DNA of 20,783 nucleotides from Proteobacteria bacterium UBA1148 (GCA_002311835.1 DBZY01000037.1:25857-46639), one strand, 5' to 3'. Counted from the stretch's first letter, positions 1 to 7,674 are shown. Notes: generated from the sequence alone by a model not told the origin. Translations and numbers: made by a program.

Positions 1-54
1 GAAATTCCAGGCACTGCTGAACCAATTATCGTTTTTCCATGGCTGTTCACTCAT
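1..54 (-). CDS. N-terminal fragment of a gene running off the left edge
   Basis: Eighteen codons read leftwards from an ATG at 54-52 to base 1 without a stop: MSEQPWKNDNWFSSAWNF. A good ribosome binding site, TGAGGA on the minus strand (64-69), lies 9 nt upstream, which makes this a real gene start rather than a chance frame. The tryptophan-rich opening recalls, from memory, N-termini of pyruvate-carboxyltransferase/HMG-CoA-lyase-like proteins of the isopropylmalate synthase superfamily (a W-K-x-D-x-W-F-x-S-x-W-N pattern). That assignment is tentative because the catalytic part lies outside the window. An inverted repeat at 102-132 sits in its upstream region and could be its operator. Confidence 0.7.
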   Translation of the reverse strand, partial: MSEQPWKNDNWFSSAWNF

Positions 55-101
55 CTTCTAAAATCCTCAAGAAATCAAATCATTACTGTTAAGTTAATGA
101 A

Positions 102-132
102 CCATTATAAACCGAACTGACGGTTATAGTGG
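102..132. repeat. 12-13 bp inverted repeat, candidate operator
   Basis: The arms CCATTATAAACCG (102-114) and CGGTTATAGTGG (121-132) flank the loop AACTGA. They pair with one G-T wobble and one bulged A. The element lies about 50 bp upstream of the gene starting at 54 on the minus strand, in promoter position. No T-tract follows on either strand, so it is not a normal intrinsic terminator. Its size and spacing suit a dimeric regulator; which one cannot be told. Confidence 0.5.
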
Positions 133-262
133 AGCTAAAATGTCGGTGTGGGCGTTCTTTAAATAGCGCCCAAAACAACCTTTGCCATGGCTCAACCGTA
201 TGGTTGTTAGATAGAGACGTAGAAGCGACGGGCGCTTCGCGGTTCTTCAGCTTCTTCTCTAG
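133..262. other. Non-coding spacer with two small hairpins
   Basis: No convincing gene lies here. CAACC-GTAT-GGTTG is a perfect small dyad at 193-206. The same right arm, extended to GGTTGTT (202-208), can instead pair with AACAACC at 174-180. GAAGCG-ACGGG-CGCTTC (222-238) lies 25 bp beyond the stop of the lactate permease gene and could act as a weak 3' end for that minus-strand transcript, but it has no T-tract. A 7-codon frame at 186-209 has no ribosome binding site and is ignored. Confidence 0.35.
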
Positions 263-1876
263 CTATAGCAGATAAGCGTACGCCATCGTTAGAAGACCCA
301 TCATAGATGCCAGGAATATGCTGTGCTTGAGCGTAAACCTGAAGAGCCTCACCTGCTCCGACGAACTCATAAGTGTTGCCGCGCCCGCGACCGCAATGCT
401 CTGAAGGCTGATCATCTTACCCATGACACCGCCGGCCGAGTTCGACGACGCCATCAGTACCGGATCGAGACCGAGCTGATTCGCCGTGATGACCTGCAAG
501 TTCGCGAACAACGCGTTGGACGACACGTCGCTACCGGTCATGAACACGCCAAGCCAGCCCAGAATCGCGCTGAAGAACGGAAACACGACACCGGTGGAGG
601 CAAACGCGAGACCGAGCGTAGCGGCGGCACCCGAGTAGTTCATGAGGAACGCGAACCCGAGGATTGAGGCAACAGTCACGATCGCGAGGAACAGCTGCTG
701 AAACACGGATCCCAATAAACGCACGTACGCCCCCGGTGAGACGCCGAGTACGGCAGCCGAGCAGATCGTAGCGAACATGCAGGCGGTGCCGGCCGCGGAC
801 GCCCAGTTGCCAGTGAATACAGCGCCGTAAGGCGTCGCCTCGCCGACGACCGGCGCCATGCGTGCCACGAGGTTATGCAGTCCCGGCCACTCGATTCGCA
901 TGGTCATGGTTTCCAGCACGGTCCCCTTGAACCACGGTAAGGTCCATAGCAGAACGAGCCCGACGAGAAACAGGTAGGGCGACCAGGCATGCAGCGACGA
1001 CTTGAAGCCATGTGACTCCAGTTCGAGCGTCGCGCTGGTCTCGCCCTCGAGGCGGAACTCGTCGACGGGCTTCCATACCATCAGTAGCAGCACGAGAGCG
1101 ACCATACATGCGAGTCCAGAGGTGATATCCACGAGTTCTGGACCGATGAAGTTGGAGACGCTGAATTGCGTCACTGCATATGCAACACCGCAAATAATTA
1201 CTGCAGGCAGCACGCCGCGCACTGCACTGAAACCTCCCATAACCCAGATAAGATAAGCGGGGATGAACAGCGAAATGGGAGCGCACAGCGCGCCGACCCA
1301 GCCGCTAAGCTCCATTTCTGGGAACCCGGTCAGGCCGGCGAGCGCGATGATGGGAATGCCTATTGAGCCGAACGCGACCGGAGCGGTGTTCGCCAGCAAG
1401 CAAATGCCCGCAGCGTAGAATCTAGTGAACCCGAGCCCTACGAGCATGGTCGCGGCTACCGCCACGGGCGTGCCGAAGCCGGCGGAGCCCTCGATGAACG
1501 CACCAAGCGCGAAGGCGATCAGTATGGCCTGCATGCGACGGTCGGAGGTCAGTCCGCCGATGTTGTCTTTTATGATCTCGAACTTGCCCGATTCGAGCGT
1601 GAGTCGGTAGAGCGTGATCGCCCAGAAGACGATCCAGCAAATAGGGAACAGCCCAAACGCGGCGCCGTAAGTGACAGAACTGATGGCAAGCGCAGTGGGC
1701 ATTCCATAGACCCCAATCGCAACGACTAGTGCCGTACCGAGTCCAGCGAGGGCTGCAGCCCAGGGTGGCTTTCGAAGTACCCCGATCATGACCAGCATAG
1801 TGATGATAGGAAGGGCTGCGGCCAGCGCCGAATACGCCAGGCTGTCAGCGACGGGTAGATAGCCTTGCTGCCACAT
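263..1876 (-). CDS. lctP: L-lactate permease (LctP/LldP family)
   Basis: This is a 537-residue polytopic inner-membrane protein, close to the usual 530-560 of the family, which imports L-lactate (often also D-lactate or glycolate) by proton symport. The sequence is almost entirely hydrophobic helices. It has the family signature GAFIEGSAGFGTPVA (about residues 125-139) and conserved later stretches such as TGSDVSSNALFANLQ and SSNSAGGVMGKMIS. The ATG at 1876 has a strong site, AGGAAGG (1884-1890), 7 nt upstream. The gene is clearly GC-richer (60-65% in lines counted) than most of the window, which suggests acquisition or replacement. No lactate dehydrogenase or LldR-type regulator is adjacent, so function rests on family membership; glycolate or another hydroxy-acid is possible. 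The 152-bp spacer up to 2028 is shared with the divergent gene and shows no clear promoter. Confidence 0.93.
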   Translation of the reverse strand: MWQQGYLPVADSLAYSALAAALPIITMLVMIGVLRKPPWAAALAGLGTALVVAIGVYGMPTALAISSVTYGAAFGLFPICWIVFWAITLYRLTLESGKFEIIKDNIGGLTSDRRMQAILIAFALGAFIEGSAGFGTPVAVAATMLVGLGFTRFYAAGICLLANTAPVAFGSIGIPIIALAGLTGFPEMELSGWVGALCAPISLFIPAYLIWVMGGFSAVRGVLPAVIICGVAYAVTQFSVSNFIGPELVDITSGLACMVALVLLLMVWKPVDEFRLEGETSATLELESHGFKSSLHAWSPYLFLVGLVLLWTLPWFKGTVLETMTMRIEWPGLHNLVARMAPVVGEATPYGAVFTGNWASAAGTACMFATICSAAVLGVSPGAYVRLLGSVFQQLFLAIVTVASILGFAFLMNYSGAAATLGLAFASTGVVFPFFSAILGWLGVFMTGSDVSSNALFANLQVITANQLGLDPVLMASSNSAGGVMGKMISLQSIAVAGAATLMSSSEQVRLFRFTLKHSIFLASMMGLLTMAYAYLL

Positions 1877-2028
1877 GATTAGACCTTCCTTTCTTCTTCT
1901 TAGGAGAATCGAAAGCTCGCGTATTCTGCTAAAACGGCCGGCTCAAGTCCACTTTTCCGGCATCGCGCGAGTGATTTCCAAGCCGGGTATAGTAATAACG
2001 TATTGCACCCTGAAGCGTGTAAAAATCC

Positions 2029-2790
2029 ATGAGAAAATTGATCCCTGTCACCGCTTCCGTCGCACTCGTAGCCAGTTTCCTCACTGCGATGCCCGCGGCG
2101 GCACAGTGGCCAGAACGACCTATCACGCTCGTGGTGATGTATGCCCCAGGCGGGGGTACAGATAGGGTGCTGCGCACACTGGCAGGGGAGATGTCTAGCG
2201 TGACCGGTTGGCGAATTAATGTAGTCAATCGACCAGGCGCAGCGGGCATTGAACTGAAGTATGTTCCTTATGGGAGTGGGCAGGCAGCAACCCTTGCTGG
2301 ACTTAACGCCGAAGTACACATTGCCGGAGGCGGTGTGCACGAGCATATTCAATTCGTTGATTCAGGGGATCTCGTCCCATTACAACAGACGGGTCCAATC
2401 GACATTATCACTGAGAATGGAAAACTCATGCCGTCTCTAGTCAATTTTTTACCAGAAGTCAGGGGACAGTTGCCTCCAAACGGAACTTACGATATGGGCA
2501 TTCGTCGCGATACCCCCATCGAGATTATTCGGCAGGTAGAAGAAGCTTTTTTAGCAGCGGTGAACTCAACTGTATTCAAGACGATGGCCGAGCAGCAGCG
2601 ACTTCTTATTGATGTATTGGTTGGTGAAGAAGCAGACCGTCGGGCTGCGGAGTTAGAGGCTATTACCGCTACAATGTTTCAAGAACTCGGCATTCCTGGA
2701 GCCAAGGGCCCTGAGGAACTCGGTCTTCCCGAAGCGGACACATTTGAGATTTGGTGGCCACCTGAGGACTATGTGCCTCTTTCGCTCTAA
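2029..2790 (+). CDS. TctC/Bug-type solute-binding protein with internal deletion
   Basis: Family members are periplasmic receptors of tripartite tricarboxylate transporters. A signal peptide is clear (MRKL, hydrophobic core, AMPAAAQ, cleavage near residue 25). The Bug opening follows: WPERPITLVV, APGGGTDR, and NRPGAAG near residue 70. The sequence then passes straight into GIELKYVPYGSGQAA, which in full-length relatives lies far downstream. The C-terminal half (QLPPNGTYDMGIRRDTP, GEEADRRAAELEAI, WWPPEDY) is intact. At 253 residues it is shorter than the usual 310-340, so about 90 residues covering part of the ligand cleft seem lost in frame. GC falls from about 60-65% at the 5' end to about 40-55% at the 3' end. 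No tctA/tctB is adjacent and the ribosome binding site is weak. It is probably a decaying paralogue, although the frame is open. Confidence 0.8.
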   Translation: MRKLIPVTASVALVASFLTAMPAAAQWPERPITLVVMYAPGGGTDRVLRTLAGEMSSVTGWRINVVNRPGAAGIELKYVPYGSGQAATLAGLNAEVHIAGGGVHEHIQFVDSGDLVPLQQTGPIDIITENGKLMPSLVNFLPEVRGQLPPNGTYDMGIRRDTPIEIIRQVEEAFLAAVNSTVFKTMAEQQRLLIDVLVGEEADRRAAELEAITATMFQELGIPGAKGPEELGLPEADTFEIWWPPEDYVPLSL

Positions 2791-2830
2791 CGCTCAACCA
2801 TAAGGGCTACCCTGTACCAGCACTTAAGCG

Positions 2831-4066
2831 ATGAATAATGCCCTGCACAACTGGGATCGAATCGTTATTCATGCAGACATGGATTCGTTCTACGCGGCCG
2901 TGGAGCAACTAGATGATCCTGGTTTGCAGGGCCACCCTATCTTAGTTGGGTCCAATAGTGGCCGTGGAGTTGTGCTGACTGCTAGCTACGAGGCACGCCC
3001 ATTCGGAGTCGGTAGCGGAATGCCTATGGCACAGGCTCAGAGACTTTGTCCTGATGCTCTAATCGTACCTCCACGATTTAAGCGTTACCAAGAACTTTCC
3101 ACCATCATCATGACAGTCTTCTCGGACTTCTCACCCATTGTGGAACCATTGAGCCTTGATGAGGCTTTTCTTGAAATGACCGGCTCAGAAGGGCTGTTTG
3201 GTGAACCTAAAAATATGGGGCGTCAGCTAAAAGAAGCCGTGAAAACCGCAACTCAAGGGTTAACAGTTTCGGTTGGAGTCTCTGGTAGCAAGTACGTGGC
3301 CAAGGTAGCCAGTGGATTTGCAAAACCCGACGGGTTAACCGTTGTGCCACCAACTGCTGCTCGTAGGTGGCTTGCGCCACTGCCTGTATCGAAGCTATGG
3401 GGTGCCGGGGAAAAAACCCAAACCCGTTTTGCAGCAATGGGACTTAAGACTATTGGTGATGTTGCAAATAGCAATCCTTCACTACTGGTTAAACAACTCG
3501 GAAATGCTGGTTCTCATTTTTATTCACTTTCCTGCGCAAAAGATGCTCGTAAAGTTAAAAGTCAACACACAGCGAAGAGTATTGGTTCAGAACATACTTT
3601 AGATAGGGATACTCGGCACCCCCGTGAAATCAAAAACTATCTCCGCCGATCTGCAGATGCTGTCGCTAGACGATTGAGAAATAAGGGTCTTATTGCCGCA
3701 GGCGTAAGGGTTAAACTTAAAACGAGTGAGTTTCAACTGCTTACACGGCAAGAACATTTTGATGAACCGACCGATGTTGCTGATATTCTCTACAAAAAAG
3801 CTAGCGTTTTACTTTCAGCTTTCCAGCACTCGGGACCATTTAGACTGGTTGGAGTGACAGCTTTCGACCTGAGGACTGTAAAAGGTCCTTTACAGCTTAG
3901 TTTGTTAAAACGCGATGGGCGTGAGCGCAGACTAGAGTCAACGCTAGATAAAATCGCAGAACGTTTTGGAGAAGATGTTGTTCATCGCGCCGGTGATCCC
4001 AAAACCACGCTGGGTGCTGATTTAGTAGCGAATCTGGATTTTCTTGATAATACAGAGGGTATGTGA
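2831..4066 (+). CDS. dinB: DNA polymerase IV (Y-family translesion polymerase)
   Basis: This 411-residue protein synthesises DNA past lesions without proofreading. The palm motif HADMDSFYAAVEQ (residues 14-26) carries the first metal-binding aspartate and the steric-gate aromatic. The second catalytic site, SLDEAF, is near residue 110, followed by a Pol IV helix-hairpin region (LPVSKLWGAGEKT) and the little-finger domain. LQLSLL near residues 354-359 resembles a beta-clamp binding motif and is followed by LDKIAERFG, as in many non-enteric Pol IV proteins; the last residues carry no second clamp motif. I see no LexA box (CTGT-N8-ACAG) in the 40 bp upstream, so SOS control is not supported. The ribosome binding site is weak. 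It converges on uup with 3 bp between the stop codons. Confidence 0.96.
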   Translation: MNNALHNWDRIVIHADMDSFYAAVEQLDDPGLQGHPILVGSNSGRGVVLTASYEARPFGVGSGMPMAQAQRLCPDALIVPPRFKRYQELSTIIMTVFSDFSPIVEPLSLDEAFLEMTGSEGLFGEPKNMGRQLKEAVKTATQGLTVSVGVSGSKYVAKVASGFAKPDGLTVVPPTAARRWLAPLPVSKLWGAGEKTQTRFAAMGLKTIGDVANSNPSLLVKQLGNAGSHFYSLSCAKDARKVKSQHTAKSIGSEHTLDRDTRHPREIKNYLRRSADAVARRLRNKGLIAAGVRVKLKTSEFQLLTRQEHFDEPTDVADILYKKASVLLSAFQHSGPFRLVGVTAFDLRTVKGPLQLSLLKRDGRERRLESTLDKIAERFGEDVVHRAGDPKTTLGADLVANLDFLDNTEGM

Positions 4067-4069
4067 GCC

Positions 4070-5980
4070 TTAGCTACCTCTAGATGCCTGCGTCTGTCCT
4101 TCCAGTTCTGCCCAACGTTCAACCGCAGTTTCAAGTTGATATTGTAATTGACTCAGTTTTTCCAACTTATCGCGAACCCGTTCATATGATTGGAGATAAA
4201 AGTCATCTGCATCAACCTCCATCTGGACCGCACTTACGTTGCACTCTAAGAGCTTGATTTGAGCAGGCAGAGCCTCTAACTCCCGCTGCAGTTTGTAAGA
4301 GAGTTTTTTAGAGGAGGAGGGCATCGGAGGTTTTTCCGATTTTTTGGCATTTTGCTTAGACACTGATTCATCAGCAACCGCAAGCCTGTGGAGATGTCTT
4401 TCCCAGTCACTATATCCACCCGCATAACGTTTGATAGTGCCATTACCTTCAAAAACCAATGTGCTAGTCACAACCTTATCTAAAAAATAGCGATCATGGC
4501 TCACGGCTAGCAATGTTCCACTGTACTGTGAAAGACGGGTTTCCAAAGCCTCCAGGGTCTCTACATCAAGGTCGTTAGTAGGCTCATCCAAAACAAGAAG
4601 ATTTGATGACTGGGTGAATAACTTTGCCAAAATAACTCTATTACGTTCGCCGCCTGACAGAGCTGCAACACGAGTCATGGCTCTCTTTGCAGAAAATAGA
4701 AAATCCGTAAGATAGCCAATGATGTGCTTTTTTTTACCTTGAATGTGGATATAGTCGCGTCCTTCTCCCACGATATCGGCGACTGTCTTTGTTGTATCGA
4801 GTTCGCGTCTAAGCTGATCAAAGTAGGCAACCTCAAGATGAGTGCCCAATTTTACTGATCCGGAATCAGGCTTAAGCTCACCTAATAAAATACGGAGTAG
4901 GGTGCTTTTTCCTACGCCATTATTGCCGATGATGCCAATACGCTCGCCTCGTGTTACGCGGAGAGAAAAATCTTTGAGTAGAGTTTCACCCCCATACCCA
5001 TGCGAGATATTTCTTGCTTCAATTACTTTTTTTCCAGAGATTTGATCGGACTCATTAACGTAAATACGAGGGCTACGAACTCGTTTTATACGTTCTGAGC
5101 GTTCTTCGCGCATAGCTTTAAGCGCACGCACTCGTCCCTCGTTGCGACTCTCCCTCGCCTTAATGCCTCGACGTATCCAAGCTTCTTCTTCCGCTAGTTT
5201 TTTATCGAACAGAGTATTTCTACGATCCTCTTCTCTATCCGCTTTGCTCTTTTGTCGTAAATAGTCCCGGTAACCCCCGGGCCAACTCCTCAGATGCCCC
5301 CTATCGATCTCGATTATTCGGCTTGCCAGACGCTCAACGAAACCACGGTCGTGGGTCACGAAGAGCACAGCCCCGTCAAAACGGCGAACCTCCTCCTCGA
5401 GCCACTCAATAGTAGAGATATCGAGGTGGTTCGTAGGTTCATCTAGCAGGAGTAGATCAGGTTTTCCAACTAATGCTTGTGCAAGAGCTACACGTCTACG
5501 CCAACCACCAGATAGCTCGTTCATTTTCGTACGAGAGGGGAGTTCCAACTGTGTAATCATTGCGTCCACTTGAACGCTAACAGACCATCCACCGCCAGCC
5601 TCAATAGCAGACTCAAGTATTTCGAGCTCACGTAGCTTTGTTTTCTGCATCTTCGGGTTAGCTGAGATTTTTCGAAATGCCTCAATTCGCGCAATTTGTT
5701 CGCGCATACCCTCCGCAACCACGTGCCAAACCTCTTGCTCAGAGCCTTCTGCTAAAATTTGGTCCAGCATTGCGATATTCATCCCTGGACAAGTTGCGAT
5801 TTTTCCTTCATCCGGCTCTAACTCGCCCGTAAGTAGCTTAAGGGTTGAGGATTTACCTGCTCCATTACGCCCGATCAGGCATAGTCGTTCTCCTGATTCA
5901 ATTTGCAGATTTGCGTGTTTGAGGACTACCTGGTCCCCAAACGCCAACGAGACATCATCAAGGCGAATTAGCGCGGTCAA
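4070..5980 (-). CDS. uup: ABC-F ATPase Uup
   Basis: This 636-residue soluble ABC-F protein has two ATPase domains and no membrane segment. Domain 1 has Walker A GRNGAGKS (residues 37-44), signature LSGGWRRRVALAQ and Walker B LLLLDEPTNHLD. Domain 2 has GNNGVGKS, LSGGERNRVILAK and LLVLDEPTNDLD. Between them lies a long charged linker. The C-terminal tail (KLQRELEALPAQIKLLE onward) is the coiled-coil DNA-binding domain typical of Uup and separates it from EttA. Uup is linked to ribosome function and suppression of transposon excision. Translation must begin at the TTG at 5980-5978: an in-frame stop lies two codons upstream, and AAAGGA (5987-5992) sits 6 nt before the TTG. A candidate promoter is at 6042-6072. 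Confidence 0.94.
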   Translation of the reverse strand: MTALIRLDDVSLAFGDQVVLKHANLQIESGERLCLIGRNGAGKSSTLKLLTGELEPDEGKIATCPGMNIAMLDQILAEGSEQEVWHVVAEGMREQIARIEAFRKISANPKMQKTKLRELEILESAIEAGGGWSVSVQVDAMITQLELPSRTKMNELSGGWRRRVALAQALVGKPDLLLLDEPTNHLDISTIEWLEEEVRRFDGAVLFVTHDRGFVERLASRIIEIDRGHLRSWPGGYRDYLRQKSKADREEDRRNTLFDKKLAEEEAWIRRGIKARESRNEGRVRALKAMREERSERIKRVRSPRIYVNESDQISGKKVIEARNISHGYGGETLLKDFSLRVTRGERIGIIGNNGVGKSTLLRILLGELKPDSGSVKLGTHLEVAYFDQLRRELDTTKTVADIVGEGRDYIHIQGKKKHIIGYLTDFLFSAKRAMTRVAALSGGERNRVILAKLFTQSSNLLVLDEPTNDLDVETLEALETRLSQYSGTLLAVSHDRYFLDKVVTSTLVFEGNGTIKRYAGGYSDWERHLHRLAVADESVSKQNAKKSEKPPMPSSSKKLSYKLQRELEALPAQIKLLECNVSAVQMEVDADDFYLQSYERVRDKLEKLSQLQYQLETAVERWAELEGQTQASRGS

Positions 5981-6041
5981 TATTCATCCTTTATCTTTTT
6001 TGAGCTCATTTATTTTTCAGGTTTCAGGGTTATCCATTTGT

Positions 6042-6072
6042 TTTATATTAAAAAAAGCTTAATTAACGTCAA
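6042..6072 (-). promoter_or_regulatory. Candidate sigma-70 promoter for uup
   Basis: On the minus strand, TTGACG (6072-6067, five of six matches to consensus) is followed after 19 bp by TATAAA (6047-6042, five of six). Shifting the -10 by one base gives ATATAA with an 18-bp spacer. The spacer contains a run of T and is very AT-rich. It would give a leader of about 55 nt before the TTG start of uup. The spacing is slightly long. Confidence 0.45.
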
Positions 6073-6196
6073 AACCAGTGTTAGCGTATACGGTCGAGTT
6101 CTCATGTTAAGATGCGCCCATCACCTTGTGTGACGCAATCGCATGACGGTGTGATTGTCTATTATTGTTAGCAGTAAAAAAATGGGGAGCTTATAT

Positions 6197-6511
6197 ATGA
6201 GCCCAGCAAAAATCATTCGAATAGTTGGTGTTGCGCTTGCAGTTGCGGCCGCACTTATTCCAGGGATACCGATGGTCGGACTAGGCTTGGCTGTTCTTGG
6301 CCTTGGAGCAGGATATTACGTTGCTAGTGGCGACCGTGCGACCTTGCTAGTGACCGTGATCGCCCTTAATAGTGGCGTTGCCGGCGCCGTGGACGCTATA
6401 CCAGCGGTTGGTATGTACGTGTCCGCTATTTTGACTAACCTTGGTGGTCTCTTAGCCGCAGCAGCCATTACAGTGATTGTTATTGCGGTGTATGAACAAC
6501 TAACCGAGTAA
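6197..6511 (+). CDS. Small integral membrane protein of unknown function
   Basis: This 104-residue protein is almost wholly hydrophobic, with three or four likely membrane helices (IIRIVGVALAVAAALIPGIP; MVGLGLAVLGLGAGYYVA; a break at SGDRATL; then a long hydrophobic C-terminal half broken by VDAIPAVG). It ends in a short polar tail, YEQLTE. I chose the ATG at 6197 because GGGGAG (6184-6189) lies 7 nt before it; a longer reading from the TTG at 6155 would place that site inside the coding region. Two G-x-P turns (PGIPMVG, DAIPAVG) make the halves look loosely repeated. It is monocistronic, diverges from uup and is closed by a strong terminator at 6559. I do not recognise the family and assign no function. 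Confidence 0.75.
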   Translation: MSPAKIIRIVGVALAVAAALIPGIPMVGLGLAVLGLGAGYYVASGDRATLLVTVIALNSGVAGAVDAIPAVGMYVSAILTNLGGLLAAAAITVIVIAVYEQLTE

Positions 6512-6558
6512 TTAGCGCTAACACTAGCTGATTGTGTGGGGTATCGCCTCACACTGCT

Positions 6559-6596
6559 AAAAACGCGAGGGTCCTTTAGCCTTCGCGTTTTTTTTT
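6559..6596 (+). terminator. Intrinsic terminator of the small membrane protein gene
   Basis: The stem AACGCGAGGG (6562-6571) pairs with CCTTCGCGTT (6580-6589), with one G-T pair and an 8-nt loop. Three flanking A-T pairs extend it to about 13 bp. A run of nine T (6588-6596) ends the element. It lies about 50 bp after the stop codon at 6511. Because A residues precede the stem, it might also work weakly in reverse. Confidence 0.9.
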
Positions 6597-6823
6597 GCTG
6601 CCCGTATTTTGCGCTTTAGGGTAGCGCTATCCATAGTCTATTTAACATAATATACATTATGCGCGCTTAGATGCAGAGTGAAATAACCCAAGTTATAGAG
6701 TATTCACGACTACGAACAAGTAAACCAAGATTTGAGACACTCGTGTGCTATCTTTATCTGCCACACGAACCTTTTTAGATTATTACGATCTAACTAGATT
6801 GAACTAGGGTTACGGGGACTAAT
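6597..6823 (+). promoter_or_regulatory. Dyad-rich upstream region of the M48 protease gene
   Basis: This 227-bp AT-rich stretch holds no gene but has four dyads: GGGTAGCGCTATCC (6619-6632, 12 of 14 bases symmetrical, core TAGCGCTA perfect); CATAAT-ATAC-ATTATG (6646-6661); TCGTGTG-N14-CACACGA (6741-6768); and TTAGAT-N7-ATCTAA (6775-6793). TTGAGA (6732-6737) could be a -35 element, with a weak TATCTG at 6755-6760 after 17 bp. The TCGTGTG dyad would then overlap the -10, as a repressor site would. The promoter is an inference; the symmetry is visible. Confidence 0.4.
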
Positions 6824-7624
6824 ATGCGCCTGCGTCCATCGAGAAAACCCATACTGACGGCAGCAGCAACTTGTATTGCTCTACTGACGCTGTGTAGCAG
6901 CGTAGGCACCGCGCAAGGCATATTTACCAGCGAGCGTGAGGTTTTGAGGCAATCTCGCCTTCAGTGGCTCACCATGAAGCGAGATACTCCTAGACCAGGT
7001 AATCCTTACGTTCAGCAGTTCGTCGAATGCATATCCTACGGCATCATTAGGACGCTAGAGGAGCCTTATGCAAGTATGGACTGGGAAATCATTGTTTTTG
7101 ATGGCGAGGCTCTTAATGCATTTGCCATGCCAGGGGGCAAAATCGGCGTCTTCACCGGCATCTTTACCGTTGCAGATACGCCAGATGCGCTGGCTACCGT
7201 TATCGGTCATGAGATCGCACACCTTACAGAAGACCATGTGATGCAACGTGCCAGAAGAGGTACATGGACCAAGCTCGCAACGATCCTTGGCACCGCTGCC
7301 ACCAGAGGTTTTGGTGATTCCGTTCGACAAGGTGTCCAGGTGGGGCTCTCTTTGCCTTTCGACCGTAAACAAGAAACCGAAGCGGACGTTGTAGGCCTAG
7401 ACTACATGGCTCGAGCCGGATTTGATCCGCGCTCAAGCATCTATCTTTGGAAAAATATGGTGGATGCTAGAGAGGGCCAAAAAACTCCAGAGTTTCTATC
7501 TACTCACCCCGCTGATGACCGTCGAATGAATGACCTGATTAAGAATATGACATCAGCATTAATTGTTTCAAATGAGGTGCACGAACAGGGGCAAGCAGTA
7601 GATTGTTCGCAATATCTTCCCTAG
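6824..7624 (+). CDS. Exported M48-family zinc metalloprotease (LoiP/YggG-like)
   Basis: This 266-residue protein has an N-terminal signal (RLRPSRK, hydrophobic segment, VGTAQ). Cleavage is predicted after about residue 30, so it should act in the periplasm; LTLC is a poor lipobox. The catalytic motif HEIAH is at about residues 129-133, with the third zinc ligand in ETEADVVGLDYMARAGFDP (about 187-205) and the late STHPADDRR motif typical of M48 proteases. Relatives such as LoiP and BepA degrade or mature envelope proteins; no TPR tail is present, so LoiP is the better comparison. The region after the catalytic helix (TRGFGDSVRQGVQVGLSLPFDRK) also fits. The start ATG has GGGGA (6814-6818) 5 nt upstream. 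It converges on the glycerophosphodiesterase gene. Confidence 0.9.
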   Translation: MRLRPSRKPILTAAATCIALLTLCSSVGTAQGIFTSEREVLRQSRLQWLTMKRDTPRPGNPYVQQFVECISYGIIRTLEEPYASMDWEIIVFDGEALNAFAMPGGKIGVFTGIFTVADTPDALATVIGHEIAHLTEDHVMQRARRGTWTKLATILGTAATRGFGDSVRQGVQVGLSLPFDRKQETEADVVGLDYMARAGFDPRSSIYLWKNMVDAREGQKTPEFLSTHPADDRRMNDLIKNMTSALIVSNEVHEQGQAVDCSQYLP

Positions 7625-7643
7625 ATAAACGCTATAGTTGATA

Positions 7644-7666
7644 AAGGCCAATTTTAGTGCTGGCTT
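7644..7666. terminator. Weak hairpin between convergent genes
   Basis: AAGGCCA (7644-7650) and TGGCTT (7661-7666) can pair with one bulged G around a 10-nt loop. The hairpin lies in the 50 bp between two convergent stop codons. On the minus strand it is followed only by a short T-rich stretch. It may serve as a weak shared 3' end; this is tentative. Confidence 0.25.
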
Positions 7667-7674
7667 ACTCCGAG

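Noticed and set aside
186..209. A 7-codon open frame (MAQPYGC) in the left spacer
   Set aside because: No ribosome binding site; length is easily due to chance, and it lies within a dyad.
323..667. A 114-codon plus-strand frame inside lctP
   Set aside because: It is antisense to a clear permease gene, arginine-rich with no domain, as expected of shadow frames in GC-rich DNA.
1900..2352. A 150-codon minus-strand frame across the start of the Bug gene
   Set aside because: It runs opposite a recognisable signal peptide and Bug motifs, has no good ribosome binding site and resembles nothing.
2791..2830. A LexA (SOS) box upstream of dinB
   Set aside because: CTGT is present near 2811 but no matching ACAG follows at the required spacing.
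6155..6196. A 14-residue upstream extension of the small membrane protein from a TTG
   Set aside because: It has no ribosome binding site and would bury the GGGGAG that serves the ATG at 6197.
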